Shown in pieces: positions 43,397-52,517 of a stretch of DNA of 64,000 nt. Below the pieces are notes generated by a model. The model was not told the DNA's origin. It did no database searches and saw only the letters and a list, made by a program, of their open reading frames with translations. Within the stretch, counting starts at the first letter, position 1; each line of letters starts with the position of its first letter. The translations under genes and the position numbers were made by a program. Origin of the DNA: Pseudomonadota bacterium (lineage in GTDB: Bacteria; Pseudomonadota; Gammaproteobacteria; JAKAQQ01); NCBI GenBank assembly GCA_027365475.1, contig DAHXNI010000022.1, positions 1 to 64,000 on the forward strand, written 5' to 3'.

Positions 43397-43449
43397 ACTG
43401 AGCCGGCGGCCCTGCCGCCTTGAATCCAATCCAAAAGGGGGACCCATAT

Positions 43450-44865
43450 ATGGGCATCTGGCAAACCTTGACCCGCCACCCATCGATCGAAGAACTCCAG
43501 GCACAAGCCGGTCAGAGTCGCGAGTTCCCGCGTGTGCTCGGTCTCGGGCATCTCACTGCAATCGGTCTGGGTGGCATCATCGGTGTCGGCATCTTTGTCC
43601 TCACCGGGGTCGTCGCCGCCAAGGATTCGGGGCCGGCCATCGTGATCTCGTTCCTCATCGCGGGCATCGCAAGCGCTGCGGCCGCCCTCTGCTACGCCGA
43701 GTTCGCAAGCATGATTCCCGTGACCGGCAGTACCTATGCCTACAGTTATGCCGTGCTGGGAGAGTTCCCGGCTTGGCTCATCGGCTGGGACTTCCTGCTC
43801 GAGTATCCGCTCATCGTGGCCGTCGTGGCCGCGGGCTGGTCGGGTTATGTCCAGGCTCTCATGCGATCGGCCGGGCTCCTGCTCCCGGTCTGGGCCCGGG
43901 GGCCTTCCGGGAGTGGGCCGGGACATGCATTCGACCTCATCGCCGCCCTCGTCGCGCTCGCCATTACGATCCTTCTCACGATACGCACCGAGTGGGGTGC
44001 GCGCTTCAACAGCACCATCGTCACCATCAAGATCCTGGGGCTCGTCCTCGTGATCGCCATAGGGGCCTTCTTCATCCACCCCGCCTATTGGCACCCGTTC
44101 ATGCCCTTCGGGTTCCATGGCGTGCTGGCTGGTGCCGCCGTCGTATTTTTCGCCGTCTTCGGTTATGACACGCTCACCACCGCAGCTGAGGAATCGAAAA
44201 ATCCCCAACACGACCTGCCCTGGGCGGTCGTGATCTCCCTCGCCATCTCCATGGTGCTCTACCTCGCTGTCTGCCTCGTTTTGACCGGGATCGTTTCCTA
44301 CACGACTCTCGACAATGCGGCCCCGGTCGCCACTGCCTTCTCGGACATCCACCTGCCTTGGGTCATGATCGTGATCTCGCTCGCTGCAATCACCGGCATT
44401 ACGAGTGTCTTGTTCGCCAACCTGCTAGCCGGCGCCCGGATCGGATTTGCACTCTCCCGCGACGGTCTCCTGCCACGCTGGTTTTCCCGGGTCCACCCGC
44501 GCTTCGGCACCCCCTACCGAACGACCCTGATTCTGGGAACCCTGACAGCGGTTGTGGCCGGTCTTTTCCCGCTCACGACCGTGGCCCGTCTCGTCAACAT
44601 CGGGTTCCTGTCCGCCTTCATCGTGATCTGCGGGGCGATCCTCCTGCTCCGCAGGACGCGCCCTGATCTCCCGCGGCGGTTTCGGACGCCCTGGGTCCCC
44701 TGGATCCCGCTCATTGGAATCGGCTTCTCGGCCTGGTTGATCTCAGGCTTGCCTGCGTCAACGGACTGGGGATTTGCGATCTGGATCGCCCTTGGCGTAG
44801 CCTTCTATTTTAGTTATGGCATCCGGAAAAGCACACTTGCGGGCAAAGGCATCGAGCAGGCTTAG
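43450..44865 (+). CDS. APC-family amino acid permease
   Basis: The permease of about 471 residues has 12 or more membrane helices, with GLGGIIGVGIFVLTGVVAA (TM1), AALCYAEFASMIPVTGSTYA and FFAVFGYDTLTTAAEESKNP. This is the cationic-amino-acid-transporter (CAT) subgroup. The substrate is likely hydroxyproline or a related amino acid given its place after the catabolic genes. The ATG at 43450 has an AAGGGGG site upstream; an upstream TTG is less likely. Confidence 0.85.
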   Translation: MGIWQTLTRHPSIEELQAQAGQSREFPRVLGLGHLTAIGLGGIIGVGIFVLTGVVAAKDSGPAIVISFLIAGIASAAAALCYAEFASMIPVTGSTYAYSYAVLGEFPAWLIGWDFLLEYPLIVAVVAAGWSGYVQALMRSAGLLLPVWARGPSGSGPGHAFDLIAALVALAITILLTIRTEWGARFNSTIVTIKILGLVLVIAIGAFFIHPAYWHPFMPFGFHGVLAGAAVVFFAVFGYDTLTTAAEESKNPQHDLPWAVVISLAISMVLYLAVCLVLTGIVSYTTLDNAAPVATAFSDIHLPWVMIVISLAAITGITSVLFANLLAGARIGFALSRDGLLPRWFSRVHPRFGTPYRTTLILGTLTAVVAGLFPLTTVARLVNIGFLSAFIVICGAILLLRRTRPDLPRRFRTPWVPWIPLIGIGFSAWLISGLPASTDWGFAIWIALGVAFYFSYGIRKSTLAGKGIEQA

Positions 44866-44929
44866 TCCGGACGATCCGGTGGCTCACGGAACGCTCGGCA
44901 AGGGACACCTGCAATCAGGCCCCGCCTGA

Positions 44930-44970
44930 CCCGGCGCCGCCCGAACCTCGGGACCAAGGGCGGCGCCGGG
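44930..44970. terminator. Strong hairpin between convergent permease and GST genes
   Basis: A perfect 13-bp inverted repeat, CCCGGCGCCGCCC (44930-44942) and GGGCGGCGCCGGG (44958-44970), has a 15-base loop. It lies between the two converging genes and could end transcription from both sides. There is no T-run, so it may act as a roadblock or Rho-assisted terminator. Confidence 0.55.
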
Positions 44971-44986
44971 CGGCGGGAGAGCGTGG

Positions 44987-45595
44987 TCAGGCCTTCAAAC
45001 CTTCTGCGGCAAAGGCCTGTTGCACCGCAGGACGACTCGCGATGCGCTTCTGGTAATCGATGATCGCAGGCCACTTCGAGAGATCGAACTGGACCGTCTT
45101 GGCCCAGTTCGTCACCGTGAAGAGATAGGCATCGGCGGCCGTGAAGCGGGCTCCCATGAGAAATGGCTCATTTTCAAGCGTCTTGGCGACGAAGCCGTAA
45201 CGGCGTTCGAGATTGCCTGCAAAAATCTTCTTGATCTCAGCCGGCAGGGCCGGATTGAACAGCGGGGAGTACTGTTTGTGCAACTCCGTGCTCACAAAGT
45301 TGAGCCATTCCTGGAGCCGGTAGCGTTCAGGTGTGCCAGCGGGCGGCACCAGCCCGGAATCCGGTTTCCGGTCGCCCAGATACTGGACGATGACCGGGCC
45401 TTCGGTCAGGATCGCTCCATCATCCATCTCGAGCGTCGGAACATAGCCTTTGGGATTCACGGTCATGAAATCGAGACCCTTTTCTGTTTTTTTGGTTTTG
45501 AGGTCAACCCGTTCGAGGACGAGTGAAAGGCCCGCCTCCCGGGCCACAATATGGGGTGATAGCGAACAGGCGCCGGGAGAATAGTAAAGCTTCAT
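44987..45595 (-). CDS. Glutathione S-transferase (beta-like)
   Basis: The 202-residue protein has an N-terminal thioredoxin fold with KLYYSPGACSLSPHIVAREA (the conserved Cys) and GYVPTLEMDDGAILTEGP. A C-terminal helical domain includes EWLNFVSTELHKQYSPLF. Beta-class GSTs conjugate glutathione to electrophiles or reduce disulfides. GAGGTTTCC precedes the ATG at 45595. The function in this neighbourhood is not apparent. Confidence 0.9.
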   Translation of the reverse strand: MKLYYSPGACSLSPHIVAREAGLSLVLERVDLKTKKTEKGLDFMTVNPKGYVPTLEMDDGAILTEGPVIVQYLGDRKPDSGLVPPAGTPERYRLQEWLNFVSTELHKQYSPLFNPALPAEIKKIFAGNLERRYGFVAKTLENEPFLMGARFTAADAYLFTVTNWAKTVQFDLSKWPAIIDYQKRIASRPAVQQAFAAEGLKA

Positions 45596-45723
45596 TGGAA
45601 ACCTCATCGGTGGATTCGAACGCTGATCCGGAGGTCACAGGGACAGCCCCGATCGACGGATCAATTCTAGCGCAAGAGCATCTGTCCCGACTCAGCGCAT
45701 CCGTGCTCCAAGCGCCTGTGCGA

Positions 45724-47499
45724 CTACTTCCCCCGCCGGTGCCGGATCTCGGCCGCGAGAGCCACGCGCACCCGCTCGACCACCTCGATCCAATCACCGG
45801 GTTTCATCTGGCGAAAAAGCCGGAGGCTCGGATACCAGGGGCTGTCCTCCCGTTTGAGAAGCCATCGCCAATCGGGCATGAAGGGCAAGAGCACCCAAGC
45901 CGTCTGCCCGAGTGCACCGGCGAGATGGGCGTGGAGCGTGTCCACGGTGATCACAAGATCGGCGGCTTCGATCACTGCGGCAGCCTCCTCAATGGGCAAA
46001 GTCCACGCCTCAATCGGAAACCCGGTCGCCTGAATGTCTTTCACGGTGCGTTCACCTGGCGCCACCGCATAGAACCGGGCGCCGGGAATCTCCATGAGTG
46101 GCGCAAGCGACTTAAGCGGTATCGAGCGGCGGGCATCGTTCTTGTGCACTGGATTGCCATACCAGCTCACAACCACCTTGAAATCGCTCACCCCCTCGAA
46201 ACGCCGGGCGGCCGCCTGGCGCGCCCCTTCCGGAATCGCGAGATAGGGTCGCTTCGCTCCAAGTGATTCGAGAGTGATCCCGAAACGGGCGGGCAGGCTC
46301 AAAAGCGCCACATAACGATCGAACGGGACACTGATCGATCCATCGTCCCGGCGGGAGATCACGAGGTCCGCTCCCGGCACTTGATCCAAAAGGTTCCGGA
46401 GCGCCGGATGCACCTCGAAGACCACCTGGCCACCTCGGGATTTCACTTCTGGCAGAAATCTCATGAACTGAATCGCGTCCCCCAGCCCCTGCTCGGAATA
46501 GACCAGCAAGGTTTCCCCCGCAAACGATTCCCCCTGCCAGAGCGGCTTGCGGAACTCGCGGCGTGGCTGGCGGAGATCGGCACGCAGCCCCCATTCGTAC
46601 TCCGCAAATCCGCTTGCATAATCACCCGTGAGGAGGAGATAGAGCGCCTGGTTGAAGTGAAGGATCGGATCCTCAGGCGAACACTCGAGACTCTTCCGGT
46701 AGCAGGCCCCGGCCCGTTCGATGTCGCCGATTGCGAGCGCGGCATTGCCGAGGGAAGACCAAGCCCCACCGTGCCTTGGGTCAACTCGTACCGTGACTTC
46801 CGCGAAGGCGGCGCTCGCTTCCTGATCACGCCCGAGATCGCGGAGGATATTGCCATAGTTGACATAGAGATCCGCCTGGTCAGAATCGAGCTCAAGTGCC
46901 CGAACGAAACAGGTGAGTGCCTCCTCGGAGACTCCCCGCTCAGCCAGGACGAGCCCGAGATTGGAGAGCGCGGGTATAAAATCGGGCTGGATCGCCAGTG
47001 CCTTGCGCAGTGCATCTTCGGCGCGTGGCAGATCCTTGAGTTCGCGTAGGCTCGTGCCCAGATTGTTCCAGGTTTTGTGATCGGAGGGCGCAATCGCCAA
47101 CGCACGGTCGTAGCAGGCGACGGCCTCGTGAAGATTGCCTCTTTTTTTGAAGAGGTTACCAAGATTGGACTGCGCGGGTGCGAGTTTGGGTGCGAGATAG
47201 GTGGCAATCCGCAACGCTTCCTCGGATCCATCGAGATCGCCCTGTTCCAAAAGCACCCGGCCGAGGTTCTGCTGGTAGGTGGCATTCGCAGGCGCGAGCG
47301 CCACGGCGAGCTTCAGGGATACGCATGCTTCCGCGTGTCGCCCGAGGCCGGATGTTGCAACACCATGCAGATTGAGTGCTTCCGCGAAATCAGGCGCCTG
47401 CCTGAGAACCTCCTGATAAAGACGAGCTGCGCCTTCCAGATCTCCAGCCTGGTGACGGGTGACAGCACGCTGCATGAGTTTCCGGACCTCGGGATCCAT
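45724..47499 (-). CDS. TPR-repeat protein with C-terminal glycosyltransferase-like domain
   Basis: The 591-residue protein has about eight TPR units (about 5-285: GDLEGAARLYQEVLRQAPDF, AEALNLHGVATSGLGRHAEA and so on). A C-terminal alpha/beta domain resembling GT9/GT41-type glycosyltransferases follows (FAGETLLVYSEQGLGDAIQF, KVVVSWYGNPVHKNDARRSI, DLVITVDTLHAHLAGALG). It may modify proteins or glycans, like O-GlcNAc-transferase-type enzymes. It ends 5 bases upstream of the next minus-strand gene boundary, so it is likely an operon with the TIGR03032 gene. Confidence 0.8.
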   Translation of the reverse strand: MDPEVRKLMQRAVTRHQAGDLEGAARLYQEVLRQAPDFAEALNLHGVATSGLGRHAEACVSLKLAVALAPANATYQQNLGRVLLEQGDLDGSEEALRIATYLAPKLAPAQSNLGNLFKKRGNLHEAVACYDRALAIAPSDHKTWNNLGTSLRELKDLPRAEDALRKALAIQPDFIPALSNLGLVLAERGVSEEALTCFVRALELDSDQADLYVNYGNILRDLGRDQEASAAFAEVTVRVDPRHGGAWSSLGNAALAIGDIERAGACYRKSLECSPEDPILHFNQALYLLLTGDYASGFAEYEWGLRADLRQPRREFRKPLWQGESFAGETLLVYSEQGLGDAIQFMRFLPEVKSRGGQVVFEVHPALRNLLDQVPGADLVISRRDDGSISVPFDRYVALLSLPARFGITLESLGAKRPYLAIPEGARQAAARRFEGVSDFKVVVSWYGNPVHKNDARRSIPLKSLAPLMEIPGARFYAVAPGERTVKDIQATGFPIEAWTLPIEEAAAVIEAADLVITVDTLHAHLAGALGQTAWVLLPFMPDWRWLLKREDSPWYPSLRLFRQMKPGDWIEVVERVRVALAAEIRHRRGK

Positions 47500-47503
47500 C
47501 GCC

Positions 47504-48598
47504 TCAGTCCTTGATCAGGTTTTCGGGACGCAACCAGAAGTAACATCCAGGCACCGAAATGGCTTCAAGCGCATCGGGAGTATCCGCGTGCACGATAGCC
47601 GGCCGCACCTGCCCTGTGAGCACCCGGATGTCGAAAAGCTCCGTACAGCCGGATGTGATTTCGAGGAGTCCCACCCGCGCACCGGAGCGGAGATCAATCA
47701 CGGCGAGCCCGCACCTCAGCCGGTCGTGGGCGATCTCAACCGGCATGCCACCAAAAATCTGGGTCTCCCGTGCCTGACAGAGGCCAATCAGTGCGTGCGA
47801 TCCCGAAAACGCGAGTCCGCGGAGATATCCGTCCAGCCGGCAGATCACTTCCGTGGAACCCCGATCCGGATCGATACGCAGAAGCTCGCCCGCACCGGAG
47901 TTGAGCACATAAAGGGATCCTTCGTGGACGCGGGGCGAGTGCGGCATGGCGAGACCCCGAACCACAACCTCTCCCGAAGCGCAATCGATGACGATTCCTC
48001 CTGCGACTTTGTGATCACGCCAACCTCCCGCGGTGTTGGTCTCAGCGAGCGCAGTCACAAAGGCCGGCTTGCCTTCCCGCATCGCGAGCCCGTTCAGATG
48101 GCAGCGATCCTCGGGCACAAGATCCGTGATGAATCGCGGGCGCCAGATGGGTTCGAACGTATGCTCATCACTCGGGTGCGCGAGACAGTTGAACCGTGTG
48201 TTGACCACCCAGATCCCGCCGGATCCGAGCGCCACATCATGGATATGAAGATCCGGGTACGGATAGGAGATCCGCGGCAGATAGAGTGCATCATACCGGC
48301 CCGGTTCGCGGAAACGGTGCGCCAAGGTCTTCGAGTTTGCATAGACCAGCAGCGCATGGCGCGTGGCGAGCAGGAGTCTCGCGCCATCCCAGTCGAGCCC
48401 CATGACCTTTTCAAAGCGGCGCAGAAAGACCGAGATGACCTCGCCATTCCAGGAGAAAAAAGCCAGCATGCCAGCCTGGTAGGTACTGACTGCGAGCGTA
48501 CTCCGCGACTGGGCCAGCCAGTAGCTGAATCCCGGGTCGGGACGCGCCTCGAAGGGGACAATGTCTGTTGGCGACGTAGATACCGGAGCGTTTTTCAT
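47504..48598 (-). CDS. TIGR03032-type uncharacterised protein
   Basis: The protein is about 364 residues and resembles the TIGR03032 family as I recall it, with beta-propeller-like strands. Features are FSYWLAQSRSTLAVSTYQAG at the start and DLHIHDVALGSGGIWVVNTR in the middle. HLNGLAMREGKPAFVTALAE and RVHEGSLYVLNSGAGELLRI follow. Function is unknown; family members are commonly near TPR and secreted-repeat proteins, as here. The start is uncertain (48631 or 48598). It lies upstream of the TPR-glycosyltransferase gene. Confidence 0.7.
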   Translation of the reverse strand: MKNAPVSTSPTDIVPFEARPDPGFSYWLAQSRSTLAVSTYQAGMLAFFSWNGEVISVFLRRFEKVMGLDWDGARLLLATRHALLVYANSKTLAHRFREPGRYDALYLPRISYPYPDLHIHDVALGSGGIWVVNTRFNCLAHPSDEHTFEPIWRPRFITDLVPEDRCHLNGLAMREGKPAFVTALAETNTAGGWRDHKVAGGIVIDCASGEVVVRGLAMPHSPRVHEGSLYVLNSGAGELLRIDPDRGSTEVICRLDGYLRGLAFSGSHALIGLCQARETQIFGGMPVEIAHDRLRCGLAVIDLRSGARVGLLEITSGCTELFDIRVLTGQVRPAIVHADTPDALEAISVPGCYFWLRPENLIKD

Positions 48599-48780
48599 TA
48601 TCAACACTCGCGCTCGCGTTTCAGTTGCCATACCCGGTCAAAAAGGCGCATGGCTCACCTCACCCGTGAATATAAATAGACGACCGAGAACACTCTCTGC
48701 AGTCAGCCGGGGCCTTCAACCCATCAAGCATGCGTCCGGCAAAGCCGAAGACCCAGCCAGGGTCTCAAACCCTGTCACGT

Positions 48781-50646
48781 TCAGCGTGAGGATAACTTCC
48801 GATGCTGCTTGGCGAGCACTCCGAATCCCAAAAGCCCGAGAAGCTCAATCCAGCCGAATCCGCCACCGCCACCATTCCCGGAAAGCGGATTGGCCACCGT
48901 TACCGAACCCGTAAAGGCCGGCTCGCTACTCCCGGAAACCTGGGCTCCATAGTCGAGCGTTCCCACCGTGTCCGGCGCGATAAAGCTCATCATGAGGGGA
49001 GCTGAGTACTGCCCGGCCACCAAGCTCCCCGCATAGGTGCAACTCAGGGTATCCACTCCTGCCTGCAGGCAACTCCAGTTTGCTCCAGCCACAGGGAGCG
49101 GAATCGCTCCAGTGGGCAGCGTCACCTGGATCGTCGGATGTGAAATGCCCCCGATAAAACGATTGAGATACGCATCTGCGGTTTCAAAAGCAGGAACCGT
49201 CCGGTTTACCACCTCTAAACTCACACTGAACCCGGAGCCCGGAAGAACCGTCGTATCCGACGAGACGCCCGTCACGGACACATCTGCCATGCCATCCTCC
49301 CCTGCATAGCGCTGGGCCACTATGTCCGAATACTTTGTGTTGACACCGCTCGTCTGTGTGGCGTAATAGTCTCCTTGTGCCACCACGAAATCACCGATCG
49401 CATCCACGGCAATCGCCGGCGGGAAGACAACAGTAGCAAGGGCACTAGATGCCGGCACGAACGGGCTGACAGCGACGTCGGAACTGAGCGCCAAACCACT
49501 CGCACTGTAACACCGCGCATAGTCAGAGCTGTCTATATAGCCGACTAGGATGAAACTATCCCACGACACAACAAAATCGCCTGCCGCATCCATCGCGACC
49601 GCGGGACGTATCCGGGCATCGAAGATACTATTATTGGTATTGACGAGGAAATTGCTGCCTTCGGCCACACCGTTCGATGCATAGCGCTGGGCATAGATGT
49701 CGTATTTGCTCGTGGTGGACGCCTGTCTATAACTTTGCCAAGCCACCACGAAATCACCCATCGCGTCCATCGCCACCGCGGGATATTCCTGATTCCCGCT
49801 CGTGTAACTATTGACGAGGAAATTGCTCCCTTCGGCCACACCGTTCGATGCATAGCGCTGGGCATAGATGTCCCATTTGCTCGTGCCCGACACCTGATCG
49901 TAACTTTCCCATGCCACCGCGAAATCACCCGCCGCATCCATGGCCACCGCGGGATATTCCTGGTTCCCGCTCGTGTAACTATTGACGAGGAAATTGCTGC
50001 CTTCGGCCACACCGTTCGACGCATAGCGCTGGGCATAGATGTCCCATTTGCTCGTGCCCGACACCTGATCGTAACTTTCCCACGCCACCGCGAAATCACC
50101 CGCCGCATCCATCGCCACCGCGGGATATTCCTGGTTCCCGCTCGTGTAACTATTGACGAGGAAATTGCTACCTTCGGCCACACCGTTCGACGCATAGCGC
50201 TGGGCATAGATGTCCCATCCGCTCGTGCCCGACACCTGGTTTAAACTTTCCCATGCCACCACGAAATCACCCGCCGCATCCATCGCCACCGCGGGATATT
50301 CCTGATCCCCGCTCGTGTAACTATTGACGAGGAAACTGCTCCCTTCGGCCACACCGTTCGACGCATAGCGCTGGGCATAGATGCTGCTCGTGCGCGACAC
50401 CTGGTTTAAACTTTCCCACACCACCACGAAATCACCCGCCGCATCCATCGCCACTTTTTCGCGATACGACAGCATAAGCTTTGAAGGAGGCGAGACCACG
50501 ATCTGACTGCCAAACGGCGTGCCCGAACCCGATGCGGTGGCTTGCGCCAGGGGAACAGTCGCCAAAGCCAGCGCGACCGCCCAAGCCAGAGACGATGGAC
50601 GTACGACCATGGGGCTTGACCTCAATCCAAGATGCTTAGAAGACAT
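48781..50646 (-). CDS. Secreted protein with 57-residue repeats and C-terminal sorting-like tail
   Basis: The 621-residue precursor has a signal peptide (SSLAWAVALALATVPLAQAT). About seven repeats of roughly 57 residues follow, each with a GDFVVAWESLNQVSGTS-like strand, IYAQRYASNGVAEGS and NSYTSGNQEYPAVAMDAAGD. They look like a beta-propeller. A DUF11-like segment follows, and the end is a Gly-rich stretch, a hydrophobic helix and a basic tail (GWIELLGLLGFGVLAKQHRK). This resembles GlyGly-CTERM-type sorting signals cut by rhombosortase. AAGGAG lies nine bases before the ATG. Composition is AT-richer than neighbours in the leader. Confidence 0.75.
   Translation of the reverse strand: MSSKHLGLRSSPMVVRPSSLAWAVALALATVPLAQATASGSGTPFGSQIVVSPPSKLMLSYREKVAMDAAGDFVVVWESLNQVSRTSSIYAQRYASNGVAEGSSFLVNSYTSGDQEYPAVAMDAAGDFVVAWESLNQVSGTSGWDIYAQRYASNGVAEGSNFLVNSYTSGNQEYPAVAMDAAGDFAVAWESYDQVSGTSKWDIYAQRYASNGVAEGSNFLVNSYTSGNQEYPAVAMDAAGDFAVAWESYDQVSGTSKWDIYAQRYASNGVAEGSNFLVNSYTSGNQEYPAVAMDAMGDFVVAWQSYRQASTTSKYDIYAQRYASNGVAEGSNFLVNTNNSIFDARIRPAVAMDAAGDFVVSWDSFILVGYIDSSDYARCYSASGLALSSDVAVSPFVPASSALATVVFPPAIAVDAIGDFVVAQGDYYATQTSGVNTKYSDIVAQRYAGEDGMADVSVTGVSSDTTVLPGSGFSVSLEVVNRTVPAFETADAYLNRFIGGISHPTIQVTLPTGAIPLPVAGANWSCLQAGVDTLSCTYAGSLVAGQYSAPLMMSFIAPDTVGTLDYGAQVSGSSEPAFTGSVTVANPLSGNGGGGGFGWIELLGLLGFGVLAKQHRKLSSR
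49310..50450 (-). repeat. 171-bp tandem repeats within the secreted protein gene
   Basis: Units recur every 171 bases. The GACGAGG landmarks at 49813, 49984 and 50155 are exactly that distance apart, and the middle copies are nearly identical. The outer copies are degraded. Near-identity at the DNA level suggests recent expansion and easy slippage. Confidence 0.85.
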
Positions 50647-50706
50647 GGAGTTTTTCTCCTTCTGATCTGCTTATATTATATATATACAGCATGCCGAGTA
50701 TATCAA
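50647..50706 (-). promoter_or_regulatory. AT-rich leader of the secreted repeat protein gene
   Basis: On the minus strand an AAGGAG ribosome-binding site (50656-50661) and a TATAAT (50675-50680) within an alternating AT stretch precede the ATG. A TTGATA (50701-50706) is a possible -35 but the spacer would be 20 bases. The promoter assignment is tentative. Confidence 0.35.
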
Positions 50707-50782
50707 GACTCAACCGCAGTAGGATATCCCCGTGCAAATGGGCGTGTCAAACCCAACCCAACTTCAAGAAGCCCGATCCGCA

Positions 50783-52465
50783 TCAACCGCGATCGTTCTC
50801 CCGGTCTGCCCTCGCATGACTCTCCGACCGATCGCGCATGCTACCCACCCGCCCCCAAACCATTCCGCGTTCATGCGCTCGAAGCGTGCGCCAAACGCGT
50901 TCCCGGAGAAAGGCATCCCGGCGGTCGAAACGTAGCCATTCAGGGGCGAGTCCCAAATTCTCCAGGTGATGTTTCCCGGGTGTGCGCATGAGCCCGAACT
51001 CGCGCCTTGGAACCTCGAGCAGGGCGAGGGAGACACCGAGCGCCTCAGCACGTTCGAGCGCGCTGTCGATGAGGCCAAGAGACGCGCCTGCTGGAAGATA
51101 AAACAGCAGGTAACGGCCGACATCTTCCCTCCTGGATCCTTGGGGTTCAACTTCGATCAGGCAAAGCGGTGACTCCAGCCGACGAGGATCCATGCGGAGG
51201 GAAGCCTCCCGTCCTTCAAGGATGCCCATATCCAGACTGGCCGCACGCACACTCCCCCAGGCGAGATAGACCGGGGGTTTCAATCCTGAAAATCTCGGCG
51301 TAAAGGCACGCGCGCGTTTGGCGCGCCAGTCGGATCCGAGGGATACGGGTGTCCATCCAGGTGCCGCAACCGGCCTCGTCATGGATTCCAGCGATCCACC
51401 CAGCGCCCGCCAGAGTTTGACGGCGTCCACCTCGCCGAGTGCGCGCTCAAACACTCTGGCGTAGAATTCGATCCGCCTGAAGCACCCGTATTGGGCATCG
51501 AGTTCAGCCAAGGCACACTCCACAAACGTGGCCACGCGCGCCCGATCCGACGCCGGTTGGAGCCCTGCCTGATCCAGCATGGGGTGCCAGGGGAGCGAAC
51601 GGATAGGTGATCGGGTCGATGTCTCGTACTCCTTTGACCAGCGGGCAGACAGAACCTCCCAGGAGACAGGGGTTTTGGGCGGGCGGGTGAGGAGCGTCAC
51701 ATACTGCTTCTGCCTCCCGCTTGCAACGGCCCGGCAGGAACCCTTCTCTTCAAGCACGTTTTCGATGTCACGGCTGCGCTTGGACCAGAGCCTGAGAAGG
51801 GCTGGCGGGACCTCCGCCAACTCGAAACCCGATCGCGTTTTGCGGAGCGCATATCCGATCGCCTGTACGGAAGCGGCCAGTTCGAGACGGTAGTAGGCAC
51901 CGATCAGTTTGGCCGCGTTGAACACCGGAAGCCCGTGGAGCGATCGGAATTTCCCTTCATCGGTTCCCGTAAAATTGAGAATCACGGCGTGGCTGTGAAG
52001 CTGGGGATCGGCCAGTCGCGAGAGCCCATGCCGAAAGGTCGCGGCCAAAAGTCCCACACCGGGAACCGGCTGGCTCACCCCTCCAATGCACTTTCGAAAA
52101 TAGCAGTGTTCCGTCTCAATCCACTTGAGCGTGGAACAAACGGCCCGGTCGTGTGCATCAACGAGACGCCGGTCACCCCAAACGAGAGCAGCCACCGATA
52201 CCGACTTCGGTGCGCTGAATGTGGCATCAAACCCGGGGGCATGCACCAGGCGACCTCCTTGCGGGCGCCCCAGCCGGATCCCGCCCGGAATTCGACCGAG
52301 CAAAAGCTCACGAAAGTCCTCCGGACGAACCGGCGGCTCAAGCCGAAAGGTTGCTGCCCACTGCCCATTCCAGGAGCTCGCCAAGCGACCTTCCACCGTG
52401 AGGTCATCCATCCGGAAATAATGCTCGACATGTGCAGCATCGCGGATGCCGCGGAGACTCAGCAT
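50783..52465 (-). CDS. TrwC/MobF-type relaxase without helicase domain
   Basis: The 560-residue protein has a TrwC relaxase domain (about 1-290). A candidate nicking Tyr is Y16 (HYF). PGFDATFSAPKSVSVAALVW is the typical core, and the metal-binding His triad is H146, H157 and H159 (FRHGLSR, then PQLHSHAV), matching TrwC spacing. Conjugative TrwC enzymes of 900+ residues add a helicase; here the C-terminal 270 residues show no Walker motifs. It would nick an origin of transfer. The ATG at 52465 has GGGGAG upstream. It lies 52 bases after the coupling-protein gene. Confidence 0.85.
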   Translation of the reverse strand: MLSLRGIRDAAHVEHYFRMDDLTVEGRLASSWNGQWAATFRLEPPVRPEDFRELLLGRIPGGIRLGRPQGGRLVHAPGFDATFSAPKSVSVAALVWGDRRLVDAHDRAVCSTLKWIETEHCYFRKCIGGVSQPVPGVGLLAATFRHGLSRLADPQLHSHAVILNFTGTDEGKFRSLHGLPVFNAAKLIGAYYRLELAASVQAIGYALRKTRSGFELAEVPPALLRLWSKRSRDIENVLEEKGSCRAVASGRQKQYVTLLTRPPKTPVSWEVLSARWSKEYETSTRSPIRSLPWHPMLDQAGLQPASDRARVATFVECALAELDAQYGCFRRIEFYARVFERALGEVDAVKLWRALGGSLESMTRPVAAPGWTPVSLGSDWRAKRARAFTPRFSGLKPPVYLAWGSVRAASLDMGILEGREASLRMDPRRLESPLCLIEVEPQGSRREDVGRYLLFYLPAGASLGLIDSALERAEALGVSLALLEVPRREFGLMRTPGKHHLENLGLAPEWLRFDRRDAFLRERVWRTLRAHERGMVWGRVGSMRDRSESHARADRENDRG

Positions 52466-52517
52466 GGACGGGGCTCCCCCTGCTGGATCCGCCCATCTGC
52501 ACCACCCCAAGAAGCCC

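Noticed and set aside
44930..44970. Classical Rho-independent terminator
   Set aside because: The hairpin is strong but no T-run follows on either strand, so it is listed only as a probable terminator-like structure.
49310..50450. Regular repeats that might be a CRISPR array
   Set aside because: Units are 171 bp, in frame and encode 57-residue repeats. There are no short repeats with unique spacers and no cas genes.
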